From: Fibrobacter sp. UBA4309
GTDB lineage: Bacteria > Fibrobacterota > Fibrobacteria > Fibrobacterales > Fibrobacteraceae
Direction of reading: 5' to 3'
Length of the DNA: 12,400 bases
Assembly: GCF_002395745.1 (NCBI RefSeq)
Contig: NZ_DGUN01000011.1
Location: 1,666 to 14,065 of the forward strand
The number at the start of each line of letters is the position of its first letter. Position 1 is the first letter of the stretch. A program made the position numbers and the translations under genes. The notes under the pieces were generated by a model that saw only the letters and a program-made list of their open reading frames with translations, was not told the DNA's origin and made no database searches. Shown here one piece after another: positions 1-6,972 of this stretch.

Positions 1-909
1 CCCTGCCACATCCAGATTTTCAACACGGGTCTCCGCAGCTGGCGCGACCTTCCGATGCGCCTTGCCGAATTCGGTAAGTGCCACCGTTACGAACCTGCCG
101 GTACGATGCACGGCCTGATGCGTGTGCGCGGCTTTGTGCAGGACGACGCCCACATCTTCTGTACCGAAGACCAGATTGCAAGCGAAGTGGCCGACTTCTG
201 CGCCCTCGTCAAGGAAATCTACCACGACTTCGGTTTCGACGATATCGTGGTGAAGTTCTCCACCCGCCCCGAAAAGCGCGTGGGTTCCGACGAAATCTGG
301 GACAAGGCTGAAGCCGCCCTCGCCGAAGCTACGAAGCTCGCTGGCCTCGACTACGTTTTGAACCCGGGTGAAGGTGCCTTCTATGGCCCGAAGCTCGAAT
401 TCACGCTGAAGGACAGCCTCGGTCGTGACTGGCAGTGCGGTACCATCCAGGTGGACTTCAACTTGCCGCAGCGTCTGGGTGCCGAGTACGTCGGCAAGGA
501 CAACCAGAAGCACATTCCGGTGATGCTTCACCGCGCCGCCGTGGGTTCCATCGAACGCTTCCTCGGCATCCTTATCGAAGAATTTATGGGCGATTTCCCG
601 CTGTGGCTCGCTCCGGTTCAGGCCCGCGTGCTCCCGATTTCCGAGAAGTTCGTTGACTATGCGAAGCAGGTCGAAAAGGAACTCGTGAACGCCGGCGTCC
701 GCGTGGAAGTCGACGAATCCAACGAAAAGCTCGGCTACAAGATCCGCCAGTGCGAACTCCAGAAGGTGCCGTACCTCCTCATCGTCGGCGAGAAAGAAGT
801 TGCTGATGGCGTCGTGTCCGTGCGTAAGCGTAAGGATGGGGATAAAGGCAGCATGAAGGTTGCCGACTTCCTCAAGATGACGGAAGAAGACCGTAAGGTT
901 GTGCGGTAA
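1..909 (+). CDS. thrS: Threonyl-tRNA synthetase, C-terminal half (5' end outside window)
   Basis: Class II synthetase that charges tRNA(Thr) with threonine in the cytoplasm. The frame is open from base 1, so about 302 C-terminal residues are present of a family usually near 640. What can be seen: the motif 2 region (EFGKCHRYEPAG, then MRVRGFVQDDAHIFC), the stretch GEGAFYGPKLEF, motif 3 (HRAAVGSIERFLGI), and a complete C-terminal anticodon-binding domain beginning near FPLWLAPVQ and containing LQKVPYLLIVGEKE. By comparison with the E. coli enzyme, the His in DDAHIF and the His before RAAVGS are two of the three active-site zinc ligands; the Cys ligand should lie just before the window. The gene ends with TAA and is followed by a palindromic repeat and a terminator. 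The infC-rpmI-rplT genes often found after thrS do not follow here. Identification is secure. Confidence 0.97.
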   Translation, partial: PCHIQIFNTGLRSWRDLPMRLAEFGKCHRYEPAGTMHGLMRVRGFVQDDAHIFCTEDQIASEVADFCALVKEIYHDFGFDDIVVKFSTRPEKRVGSDEIWDKAEAALAEATKLAGLDYVLNPGEGAFYGPKLEFTLKDSLGRDWQCGTIQVDFNLPQRLGAEYVGKDNQKHIPVMLHRAAVGSIERFLGILIEEFMGDFPLWLAPVQARVLPISEKFVDYAKQVEKELVNAGVRVEVDESNEKLGYKIRQCELQKVPYLLIVGEKEVADGVVSVRKRKDGDKGSMKVADFLKMTEEDRKVVR

Positions 910-921
910 CCACGCCCGCGT

Positions 922-965
922 GTCATCCTGAGCGAAGTGCCGTAAGGCACGAAGTCGAAGGATCT
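922..965. repeat. Dispersed palindromic (REP-like) repeat after thrS
   Basis: The element has outer inverted arms ATCCT (925-929) and AGGAT (959-963) around a perfect inner hairpin GTGCC-GTAA-GGCAC (937-950). The outline 'TCATCCTGAGCGAAG ... CGAAGGATCT' matches, from memory, a repeat found between genes in many bacteria. It is non-coding and lies between the thrS stop and the terminator. It could stabilise the thrS mRNA 3' end, but that is inference. Confidence 0.6.
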
Positions 966-974
966 CAAAAACTT

Positions 975-1009
975 AAAACGCAGACTCAACCCGAGCCTGC
1001 GTTTTTTTT
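975..1009. terminator. Intrinsic terminator, probably bidirectional, between thrS and the phosphatase
   Basis: The stem AAAACGCAG / CTGCGTTTT has an inner CTC/GAG extension across one A-C mismatch and the loop AACCC. On the plus strand it runs into eight T residues (1002-1009), ending thrS. On the minus strand the same stem ends in TTTT and is followed shortly by another T-run, so it can also end the leftward transcript carrying the acid phosphatase. Its place between two converging genes fits this double use. Confidence 0.85.
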
Positions 1010-1034
1010 CAATTCTTACTGGAACTGCAGCGGG

Positions 1035-1826
1035 TTACTTCTTTCCGGCCTTCGGTGTAGCGGGTTTCCCTGCGGCGGGTTTCGGTGCAGAGCCTTTGCT
1101 TTCGGCGGCCTTCAGCTTCTTGAATTCGGCCTGGGCCTTGCGCATGTCGGCCATGAAGGTTTCATTTGTATGTAGGCTCGGATAGGCGCCCGAGACAAGA
1201 ACCTTGGATGCATCTACGTCGCTTTGCCAGTGGAAGCCTGCGATTACGCGGCTCTGTCCCCATTCGTAGGCGTATTTCAGCAGGGCATCCTGGGCTGCCG
1301 GGTTCACCTCGACCAGCAACAGGGCCATGGCCCACGCACGGGCTGTATGTCCCGACGGATAGGAGCCATTCGTTCTCAGGCGTTCTTCTTCGGCAGGGAC
1401 AAGCGTCGGCTCGTTAAAGCGGTCATAAGGGCGACGCCTCATGTAGTGCCTTTTGGCCTTGCTCCCCACTTTTCTAAGTGTCAGGACTCCGCGTTCAAGC
1501 AGGTTCATGATGGCAGGCGTCTTCTTTGCCGATATTTCCATCCCGAAAGGTTCACTGAACATTGCGGCCATCTCTTCGACGGTTTCTGCCGCCTGAGCCA
1601 CCGCAAGGGCCGCGCGTGCGGAATCCTGCCGCATCTTTTTGCCCCACATGTACTGCGATATGTCGTACATGAACTGCGGCGACATGGTATCGGGGGGCGC
1701 AGGGTAATAGTTCAGCGCGTCCGGAAGCGCATCGGCATCCACATAGGGTTTGACATCGGCGGCAAAGCTGCACAAAGCAGCCCCACAAAGGGCGATTGCG
1801 ATTAAGGACTTCTTGAGAATGTTCAT
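1035..1826 (-). CDS. Secreted class A (PAP2-type) nonspecific acid phosphatase
   Basis: Predicted exported phosphomonoesterase of the PhoN/PhoC group, 263 aa. Residues 1-22 form a signal peptide (KK, then a hydrophobic core, ending CSFA before ADV), so it should act in the periplasm or outside. The full PAP2 signature is present: K125-x6-R132-P133, GSYPSGH at 154-160 with H160, and S192-R193-x5-H199-x3-D203. In the family H199 forms the phospho-enzyme, H160 is the acid/base, and the Lys/Arg residues bind phosphate. GSYPSGHT is the usual class A form. An unusual Lys/Ala/Pro-rich tail (about 240-263) follows the catalytic domain. The ATG lies 54 bases after the uvrB stop; no clear Shine-Dalgarno is visible. 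It could be read through from polA-uvrB or from its own promoter. Substrate cannot be told from sequence. Confidence 0.9.
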   Translation of the reverse strand: MNILKKSLIAIALCGAALCSFAADVKPYVDADALPDALNYYPAPPDTMSPQFMYDISQYMWGKKMRQDSARAALAVAQAAETVEEMAAMFSEPFGMEISAKKTPAIMNLLERGVLTLRKVGSKAKRHYMRRRPYDRFNEPTLVPAEEERLRTNGSYPSGHTARAWAMALLLVEVNPAAQDALLKYAYEWGQSRVIAGFHWQSDVDASKVLVSGAYPSLHTNETFMADMRKAQAEFKKLKAAESKGSAPKPAAGKPATPKAGKK

Positions 1827-1832
1827 GCTTTA

Positions 1833-1871
1833 AAAATAAATATTAAAATGCGGACTTCACCTTGATTGCAA
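1833..1871 (-). promoter_or_regulatory. Candidate promoter for the acid phosphatase
   Basis: On the minus strand, TTGCAA (1871-1866) is followed after 18 bases by TTTAAT (1847-1842), a reasonable -35/-10 pair in an AT-rich gap between uvrB and the phosphatase. A second -10-like hexamer, TATTTT (1838-1833), ends 6 bases before the ATG. Either would give a very short or absent leader. Visual match only. Confidence 0.45.
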
Positions 1872-1880
1872 GAATGGGTG

Positions 1881-4082
1881 TTATTTCATGCCGCGAATAA
1901 TGTCGCGGAGACGGGCGGCTTCTTCGAAATCGAGGCGCGCTGCCGCTTCTTTCATCTGGCGCTCGAGGTCTTCGAGTTGTGCGGTGGCACCGACGGCCGC
2001 GCTCAGCTTGGCGTTCTCCGCACGCTTGGAGTAATTAGAACCATTCTTTCGTCTTTCGTCTTTCGTCTTTCGTCTAGAACTGGGCTGCAGCGGTTCCATC
2101 GGGCGAATTCCGTTGCTGTCATCTTCGTAGTCGTCGTCGATAGAATCGTCGCCAATGTCGCCCAGCGGGTCGTTGATTCTCAGGTCTTCTTCGATCTTGC
2201 GGGTCACGGACTTCGGCGTGATGCCGTGTTCCTTGTTGAATTCTTCCTGCACGCTGCGGCGGCGGGCGGTTTCGGTAATGGCTTTTTCCAGGCTGTCGGT
2301 CATGTTGTCGGCGAAGAGCAATACGGTGCCGTTCACGTTGCGGCTTGCGCGTCCCATCGTCTGGATGAGGCTCCTGTAGTTGCGCAGGAATCCTTCCTTG
2401 TCGGCGTCGAGAATCGCGACCATGCTCACTTCGGGCAGGTCGAGGCCTTCGCGCAGCAGGTTGATGCCCACAAGTACGTCGAATTCACCAGTGCGGAGTC
2501 CGCGGATGAGTTCGTGGCGCTCCAAAGTCTTGATGTCGCTGTGCAGGTAGCGCGCGCGGATACCCGCTTCTACAAAGAAATCGGTGAGGTCCTGTGCCAT
2601 CTTCTTGGTAAGCGTCGTGACCAGCACGCGGTCGCCGTTCTTGACGACTTCTTCGATGCGGTAGAGCAGGACGTCCATCTGGCCCTTGATGGGAAACATC
2701 TCGATTTTCGGGTCCAGAAGTCCGGTTGGCCTGTTAATTTGTTCGGTCACCACGCCGCCCGTCTTGGTGAGTTCGTAGTCGCCGGGGGTGGCGCTCACGA
2801 AGAGCACTTGCTTGGGGTACATGAATTCGAACTCGGCGAAGTTCATCGGGCGGTTGTCCAGCGCACAGGGGAGGCGGAACCCGTACTGCACGAGTGTTGT
2901 CTTGCGGCTTTTGTCGCCTTCGGCCATGCCGCCCACCTGCGGAATGCTCACGTGGGATTCGTCCACCATCAGGAGCCAGTCGTCGCCGAAGTAGTCGATA
3001 AGCGTGAACGGACGCGTACCCGGGGCGCGGTTCTCGATAATGCGCGAGTAGTTCTCGATGCCGCTGCACATGCCGGTCTCGCGGATCATTTCCATGTCGT
3101 AGCGGGTGCGGCTGCTGAGACGGGCCGATTCCAGAACCTTGCCTTCCTTGTCGAGTTCGGCGAGGCGCTCGGTCAGTTCCACTTGCATGCGCTGCAAGAT
3201 TCCTGCACGGCCTTCTTCCTTTGTCACGAAGTGCTTCGCCGGAGCGATTGTCATCTCGTCGAGTTCCTGCGAGACTTCGCCCGTGACCATGTTGAATCTT
3301 ACGAGACGGTCTACTTCATCGCCGAAAAGTTCGATGCGGAGTCCTTCTTCGTCATAGCTCGGGTGAATCTCGATCACGTCGCCGTGCACACGGAAAGAAC
3401 CGCGTTCCAGGCTGAAATCGTTTCGCGTATACTGGATGCGCACCAGGTCGTGCAGAATCTTGTCGCGGTCGTAAACGTCACCCTTCTTGATGCGAACCAT
3501 CAAATCAAAATATTCACTCGGACTGCCCAAACCGTAGATGCAGCTAACGGAGGCGACAATGATTACGTCGCGGCGGGTGAGCAAGTTCGCGGTCGCACGC
3601 AGGCGCAATTTGTCAATCTCGTCGTTGATGCTCGCGTCTTTCTCGATGAACGTGTCCGTGTGCGGGATGTACGCTTCGGGCTGGAAGTAGTCGTAGTAGC
3701 TTACGAAGTATTCCACCGCATTGTGCGGGAAAAACGCCTTGAATTCCTGATATAGCTGCGCCGCGAGCGTCTTGTTGTGCGTCAGGATCAGCGTCGGCTT
3801 GCCCACGTTCTTGATGACGTTCGCCATCGTGAAGGTCTTGCCGGAACCTGTGACGCCAAGGAGCGTCTGGAACTGTTCGCCGTTCTTGAATCCGGTCGTC
3901 AATTCTTCAATCGCTTTCGGCTGGTCACCTGCTGCACCGTAGGGGCTCACGAGTTCGAAGTTTGCGCGCGTCGGCGACTGGAACTGTTTCAACTTTCCCG
4001 GCAAACTCTGCTCGGGCGGTAGCGGTTTCGCTATCGGTTTCGCATACGGGTCAGGTGTAATTGTCTTGCGTGCGCGTGCCAT
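1881..4082 (-). CDS. uvrB: Excinuclease ABC subunit B
   Basis: UvrB, the damage-verifying helicase-like subunit of nucleotide excision repair. It receives DNA from UvrA and recruits UvrC to cut. Length is 733 aa against about 670 in E. coli. Seen: N-terminal FELVSPYGAAGDQPKAI, Walker A GVTGSGKT (76-83), the tyrosine-rich beta-hairpin region YYDYFQPEAYIP (129-140) that clamps DNA, DEAD-like box DESH (374-377), helicase motifs INLLREGLDLPE (540-551) and QTMGRASR (574-581), and a C-terminal UVR domain (about 703-733) that contacts UvrC. Extra length lies partly in an N-terminal extension (1-40) and mostly in a linker (about 640-700) that is first acidic (DDSIDDDYEDDS), then basic, where a heptamer DNA repeat is embedded. 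The ATG is 3 bases after the polA stop, so the two are almost certainly cotranscribed; a GAGG about 12 bases upstream is a possible ribosome site. Confidence 0.97.
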   Translation of the reverse strand: MARARKTITPDPYAKPIAKPLPPEQSLPGKLKQFQSPTRANFELVSPYGAAGDQPKAIEELTTGFKNGEQFQTLLGVTGSGKTFTMANVIKNVGKPTLILTHNKTLAAQLYQEFKAFFPHNAVEYFVSYYDYFQPEAYIPHTDTFIEKDASINDEIDKLRLRATANLLTRRDVIIVASVSCIYGLGSPSEYFDLMVRIKKGDVYDRDKILHDLVRIQYTRNDFSLERGSFRVHGDVIEIHPSYDEEGLRIELFGDEVDRLVRFNMVTGEVSQELDEMTIAPAKHFVTKEEGRAGILQRMQVELTERLAELDKEGKVLESARLSSRTRYDMEMIRETGMCSGIENYSRIIENRAPGTRPFTLIDYFGDDWLLMVDESHVSIPQVGGMAEGDKSRKTTLVQYGFRLPCALDNRPMNFAEFEFMYPKQVLFVSATPGDYELTKTGGVVTEQINRPTGLLDPKIEMFPIKGQMDVLLYRIEEVVKNGDRVLVTTLTKKMAQDLTDFFVEAGIRARYLHSDIKTLERHELIRGLRTGEFDVLVGINLLREGLDLPEVSMVAILDADKEGFLRNYRSLIQTMGRASRNVNGTVLLFADNMTDSLEKAITETARRRSVQEEFNKEHGITPKSVTRKIEEDLRINDPLGDIGDDSIDDDYEDDSNGIRPMEPLQPSSRRKTKDERRKNGSNYSKRAENAKLSAAVGATAQLEDLERQMKEAAARLDFEEAARLRDIIRGMK
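2036..2080. repeat. Four-copy heptamer tandem repeat inside uvrB, flanked by TAGAAC direct repeats
   Basis: Four perfect copies of CTTTCGT (2046-2073; ACGAAAG on the coding strand) encode part of the basic linker, residues about 670-679 (RRKTKDERRK). TAGAAC occurs on both sides (2036-2041 and 2075-2080), 39 bases apart, which is exactly 13 codons. This resembles an in-frame insertion or duplication. Because the unit is 7 bases, gain or loss of one copy would shift the frame before the UVR domain. Confidence 0.85.
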
Positions 4083-4085
4083 GTC

Positions 4086-6926
4086 TTAATGGGCCTCGAG
4101 CCAGTTTGTGCCGAATCCGACGCTTGCCACGAGAGGGACTTTCAGTTGCATCGCACCTTCCATTTCGGCCTTGACCATCGCGGCCATGGCGTCCACCTGG
4201 TCACGGGGGCATTCGAATACGAGTTCATCGTGCACTTGCAGCATCATGCGTAGCGGCAGGTTCTCGTCGTTGATTTTTTTCTGGATGCGAATCATCGCAA
4301 TCTTGATGAGGTCGGCGGCGGAGCCTTGTACGGGTGTATTTACCGCCATGCGTTCGGCCATCTGTGATTCCATACGGTCGGAACTGTCAATGCCGGCAAT
4401 GTAACGGCGGCGACCGGAAAGCGTTTCTACGTAGCCGTCGCGGTGTGCGGCAGTCTTGATGTCTTCGATATACTGTTGTACCCCCTGGTACATTTCAAAA
4501 TAGCCGTCAATGAATCCCTTCGCTTGCGACATCGGGATTTTCAAGTCGCGGCTTAGGCGGAAAGCGGTCATGCCGTAAAGTACGCCGAAGTTCACCACCT
4601 TGGCGTCGCGCCTCATGTCGCTTGTGACTTCTCCAATGTCCACGTGGTTGATTGCTGCTGCTGTGCGGGCGTGGATGTCGATGCCTTCCTTGTAGCTTTC
4701 GATGAGCGCCTTGTCTCCGCTCAGGTGCGCAAGCATGCGGAGCTCGATTTGCGAGTAGTCTACAGCGAGAATGACGTTATCCTTGCCTTGCGGGACGAAT
4801 GCGGCGCGGATTTTCTTGCCGAGATCACTGCGTACGGGAATGTTCTGCAGGTTCGGATCGCGGCTAGAAAGGCGGCCTGTAGCTGTGCCCCATTGGATAA
4901 AACTCGTGTGGATGCGCTTTGTTTCGGGATTCACCAGCGTGGGAAGCACCGAGATATAGGTGCTCTGCATTTTCTTGAGTTCGCGGTATTCGATGACGGA
5001 GAATACGATAGGGTGCGGGGCCTTGAAACTGAGTTCCTCGAGGACGACGGCGTCGGTGCTGCGTTTCTTGATTTCAGGAAGGCCGAGTGTATCGAACAGA
5101 ACTTCGCCCAGTTGCTTTGGCGAGCCGATGTTGAATTCGAAACCTGCCATGTCGCAAATTTCTTTTTCCAGATTTTCGATGCGGTGGGCGAGTTCCTGCT
5201 CGAGTTTCTTGAGGGCGGGAACGTCGATGGCGACACCGACGGATTCCATCTGGTAGAGGACCTTCAGGAGAGGCATTTCCTGTTCAAAGAAATACTTTTC
5301 GTAATCGAGCTTGGCAAGTTCGCGTTGGAGCGGAGTCCACAGGCGCAGCGTATAGACCGCATCTTCGGCGCCATATTCGGTCGCGTCCTTAACGGGAACG
5401 CGGTTGAACGTAATCTGGTTCTTGCCGCGGCCGATCAAGTTCTCTATCGGAATCATCTCGTGCTGCAGACGTTGCATCACCTGGTTGTCGAGCCCGAGTC
5501 CCGATTGTCCCGGTGAAAGCATCCATGCGGCAATCAGCGTGTCGACTATATTCGCATTGTCGATGACTGCCTGTGAAATCTTGAACGCCCGCGCGAGTAC
5601 GTGCAGGTCGAATTTGGCGTTGTGGAAAACGAAGGAACGGGGGGCGCCGGAATCGTTGAGCGGGGTTTTGTCTGCGAAAAAATCGCAGAACCAGGCCTTG
5701 GCCTTGTTGAAGTCGAAGTTGCCACCCTTTGCGGGCGGGAGCGGGAACCCGATTTCGTCGGTGTGTCCGAGCGGCACATAGTAGCCCTTCGTGACAGTTC
5801 CGTCGCTATCTGTTGCGGCGAGGCAGAGTCCTACCAGGTTGCATTGCATGGGGTCGAGCCCGTCGGTTTCGGTATCGACGCCGATTTGGGCGGCAACGGC
5901 GAATTCCGCCTTCATCTGTTCGAAGACCTTGTCGTTGTCGACGCAGATGTAGGTGGGGAGAGTGTCTGTCCCGAAATCGGCATGTTCCACTCCCTCGCCA
6001 TTCCCGGAATCGGTACTGTCATTTTCGTGGACAAAGCCTGTCTTGCTCGGAATCTTTTCAAGCAGGCGCAGCAGGCTGTTGATTTCGTGGTCCCTGAACA
6101 TCTGTGCGAGCGTATCCACGTGAAGCCCGTTATATTCAAGAGCGTCGAGATTTCCGTTGAAGGCGCGCTTGGTCTGGAGCGTCACCAGTTCGCGGCTGAG
6201 GAAGGCTTTTTCGCGGTTGTTTTCCAGATTGTCGTGCAGCCCTTTCTTGGTGACTTTGTCCAGGTTCGCGTAGAGGTTGTCCATGTCTCCGAAGTCGTTC
6301 AGCAACTGAATGGCCGTCTTCGGGCCCACCTTGGGTACGCCGGGAACGTTATCGCTTGCGTCGCCCATGAGTGCGAGGTAATCGCGAATTTTTTCGGGAG
6401 GTAGACCGTATTTTTCGAGAACCTGTTCCGGACCGAAATCGATTCCGTCAGCACCTTTTGTTAAATGGAAAAGGTGGATCTTGTCGGTCACGATTTGCGA
6501 CATGTCCTTGTCTTTGCTCAAGATGACAACATGGTCAAAACCGGCTTCGATGGCCGCCGTTGCTGTGCTAGCCATTACATCGTCCGCCTCGTAACCCGGT
6601 TCCGAGAGGAGAGGGATTCCGCTAGCTTCCAGGCTTTCGCCCAGGAGCGGCATCTGCGCTGCCATTTCTTCGGGCATGGGACCACGGTTCGCCTTGTAGT
6701 CGGGGTAAAGTTCGTGCCTGAAAGTCTTCGTGTGTGCTACGTCGCGAGCGATTGCGAAATGCGTCGGCTTGTGCTGGGCGAGAATGCGTAGCACAGCGCC
6801 CCAGTATCCGTGCATCATCGAGACCTCTTCGCCCTGGCTGTTTTTCAGCGGGTTCTGCGAATAGGCATAAAACATGCGGAACGCAAGCGCATAGGAATCG
6901 AGCAGTAATAAAGTCTTTTCGGCCAT
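4086..6926 (-). CDS. polA: DNA polymerase I (5' nuclease, proofreading and polymerase domains)
   Basis: Pol I removes RNA primers and fills gaps during lagging-strand synthesis and excision repair. 946 aa, full length. The 5' nuclease domain (1-about 290) keeps its acidic metal residues: D10, EADD (113-116), SKDKDM (137-142), GDASDN (188-193). The 3'-5' exonuclease looks active: Exo I D351-x-E353, Exo II N436-x3-D440, Exo III Y518-x3-D522; many bacterial Pol I proteins have lost these. Polymerase motifs: TATGRLSSRDPNLQN (681-695), motif A with D723 (AVDYSQIELR), motif B/O-helix K776-F780-Y784, motif C HDE 899-901. F780 lies where E. coli has F762, the residue that discriminates against dideoxynucleotides. 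A Gly/Ser/acidic linker (about 300-322) joins nuclease and exonuclease domains. The stop is 3 bases before uvrB. The start has no clear Shine-Dalgarno and a -10-like box just upstream. Confidence 0.98.
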   Translation of the reverse strand: MAEKTLLLLDSYALAFRMFYAYSQNPLKNSQGEEVSMMHGYWGAVLRILAQHKPTHFAIARDVAHTKTFRHELYPDYKANRGPMPEEMAAQMPLLGESLEASGIPLLSEPGYEADDVMASTATAAIEAGFDHVVILSKDKDMSQIVTDKIHLFHLTKGADGIDFGPEQVLEKYGLPPEKIRDYLALMGDASDNVPGVPKVGPKTAIQLLNDFGDMDNLYANLDKVTKKGLHDNLENNREKAFLSRELVTLQTKRAFNGNLDALEYNGLHVDTLAQMFRDHEINSLLRLLEKIPSKTGFVHENDSTDSGNGEGVEHADFGTDTLPTYICVDNDKVFEQMKAEFAVAAQIGVDTETDGLDPMQCNLVGLCLAATDSDGTVTKGYYVPLGHTDEIGFPLPPAKGGNFDFNKAKAWFCDFFADKTPLNDSGAPRSFVFHNAKFDLHVLARAFKISQAVIDNANIVDTLIAAWMLSPGQSGLGLDNQVMQRLQHEMIPIENLIGRGKNQITFNRVPVKDATEYGAEDAVYTLRLWTPLQRELAKLDYEKYFFEQEMPLLKVLYQMESVGVAIDVPALKKLEQELAHRIENLEKEICDMAGFEFNIGSPKQLGEVLFDTLGLPEIKKRSTDAVVLEELSFKAPHPIVFSVIEYRELKKMQSTYISVLPTLVNPETKRIHTSFIQWGTATGRLSSRDPNLQNIPVRSDLGKKIRAAFVPQGKDNVILAVDYSQIELRMLAHLSGDKALIESYKEGIDIHARTAAAINHVDIGEVTSDMRRDAKVVNFGVLYGMTAFRLSRDLKIPMSQAKGFIDGYFEMYQGVQQYIEDIKTAAHRDGYVETLSGRRRYIAGIDSSDRMESQMAERMAVNTPVQGSAADLIKIAMIRIQKKINDENLPLRMMLQVHDELVFECPRDQVDAMAAMVKAEMEGAMQLKVPLVASVGFGTNWLEAH

Positions 6927-6931
6927 GGTTT

Positions 6932-6945
6932 GAATGTAGAAAAAT
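6932..6945 (-). promoter_or_regulatory. Candidate polA -10 region (ATTTTTCTACATTC)
   Basis: The -10-like hexamer TACATT (6938-6933) ends 6 bases before the polA ATG. The 14-base context ATTTTTCTAYATTC also occurs, with only the Y differing, just before the phosphopantetheinyl transferase start at 9870. If this is the -10, transcription would begin at or next to the start codon. No convincing -35 is seen. Confidence 0.45.
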
Positions 6946-6972
6946 AGCGTGCCGAAGAAAAAAAACGGATGG

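Noticed and set aside
1866..3755. Long plus-strand open frame of 629 codons opposite uvrB
   Set aside because: It lies antisense to a certain uvrB. The predicted protein has no recognisable motif and an unnatural excess of Val, His, Phe and Ala, as expected from reading a C/G-third-position gene backwards.
5601..6404. Plus-strand open frame of 267 codons opposite polA
   Set aside because: Antisense shadow rich in Val, Glu and Phe from codon bias; polA is continuous with all motifs intact.
6946..6972. Possible terminator after the GH16 gene (eight T on the minus strand)
   Set aside because: The T-run is present, but I could not find a convincing GC-rich stem directly before it; read-through into polA remains possible.
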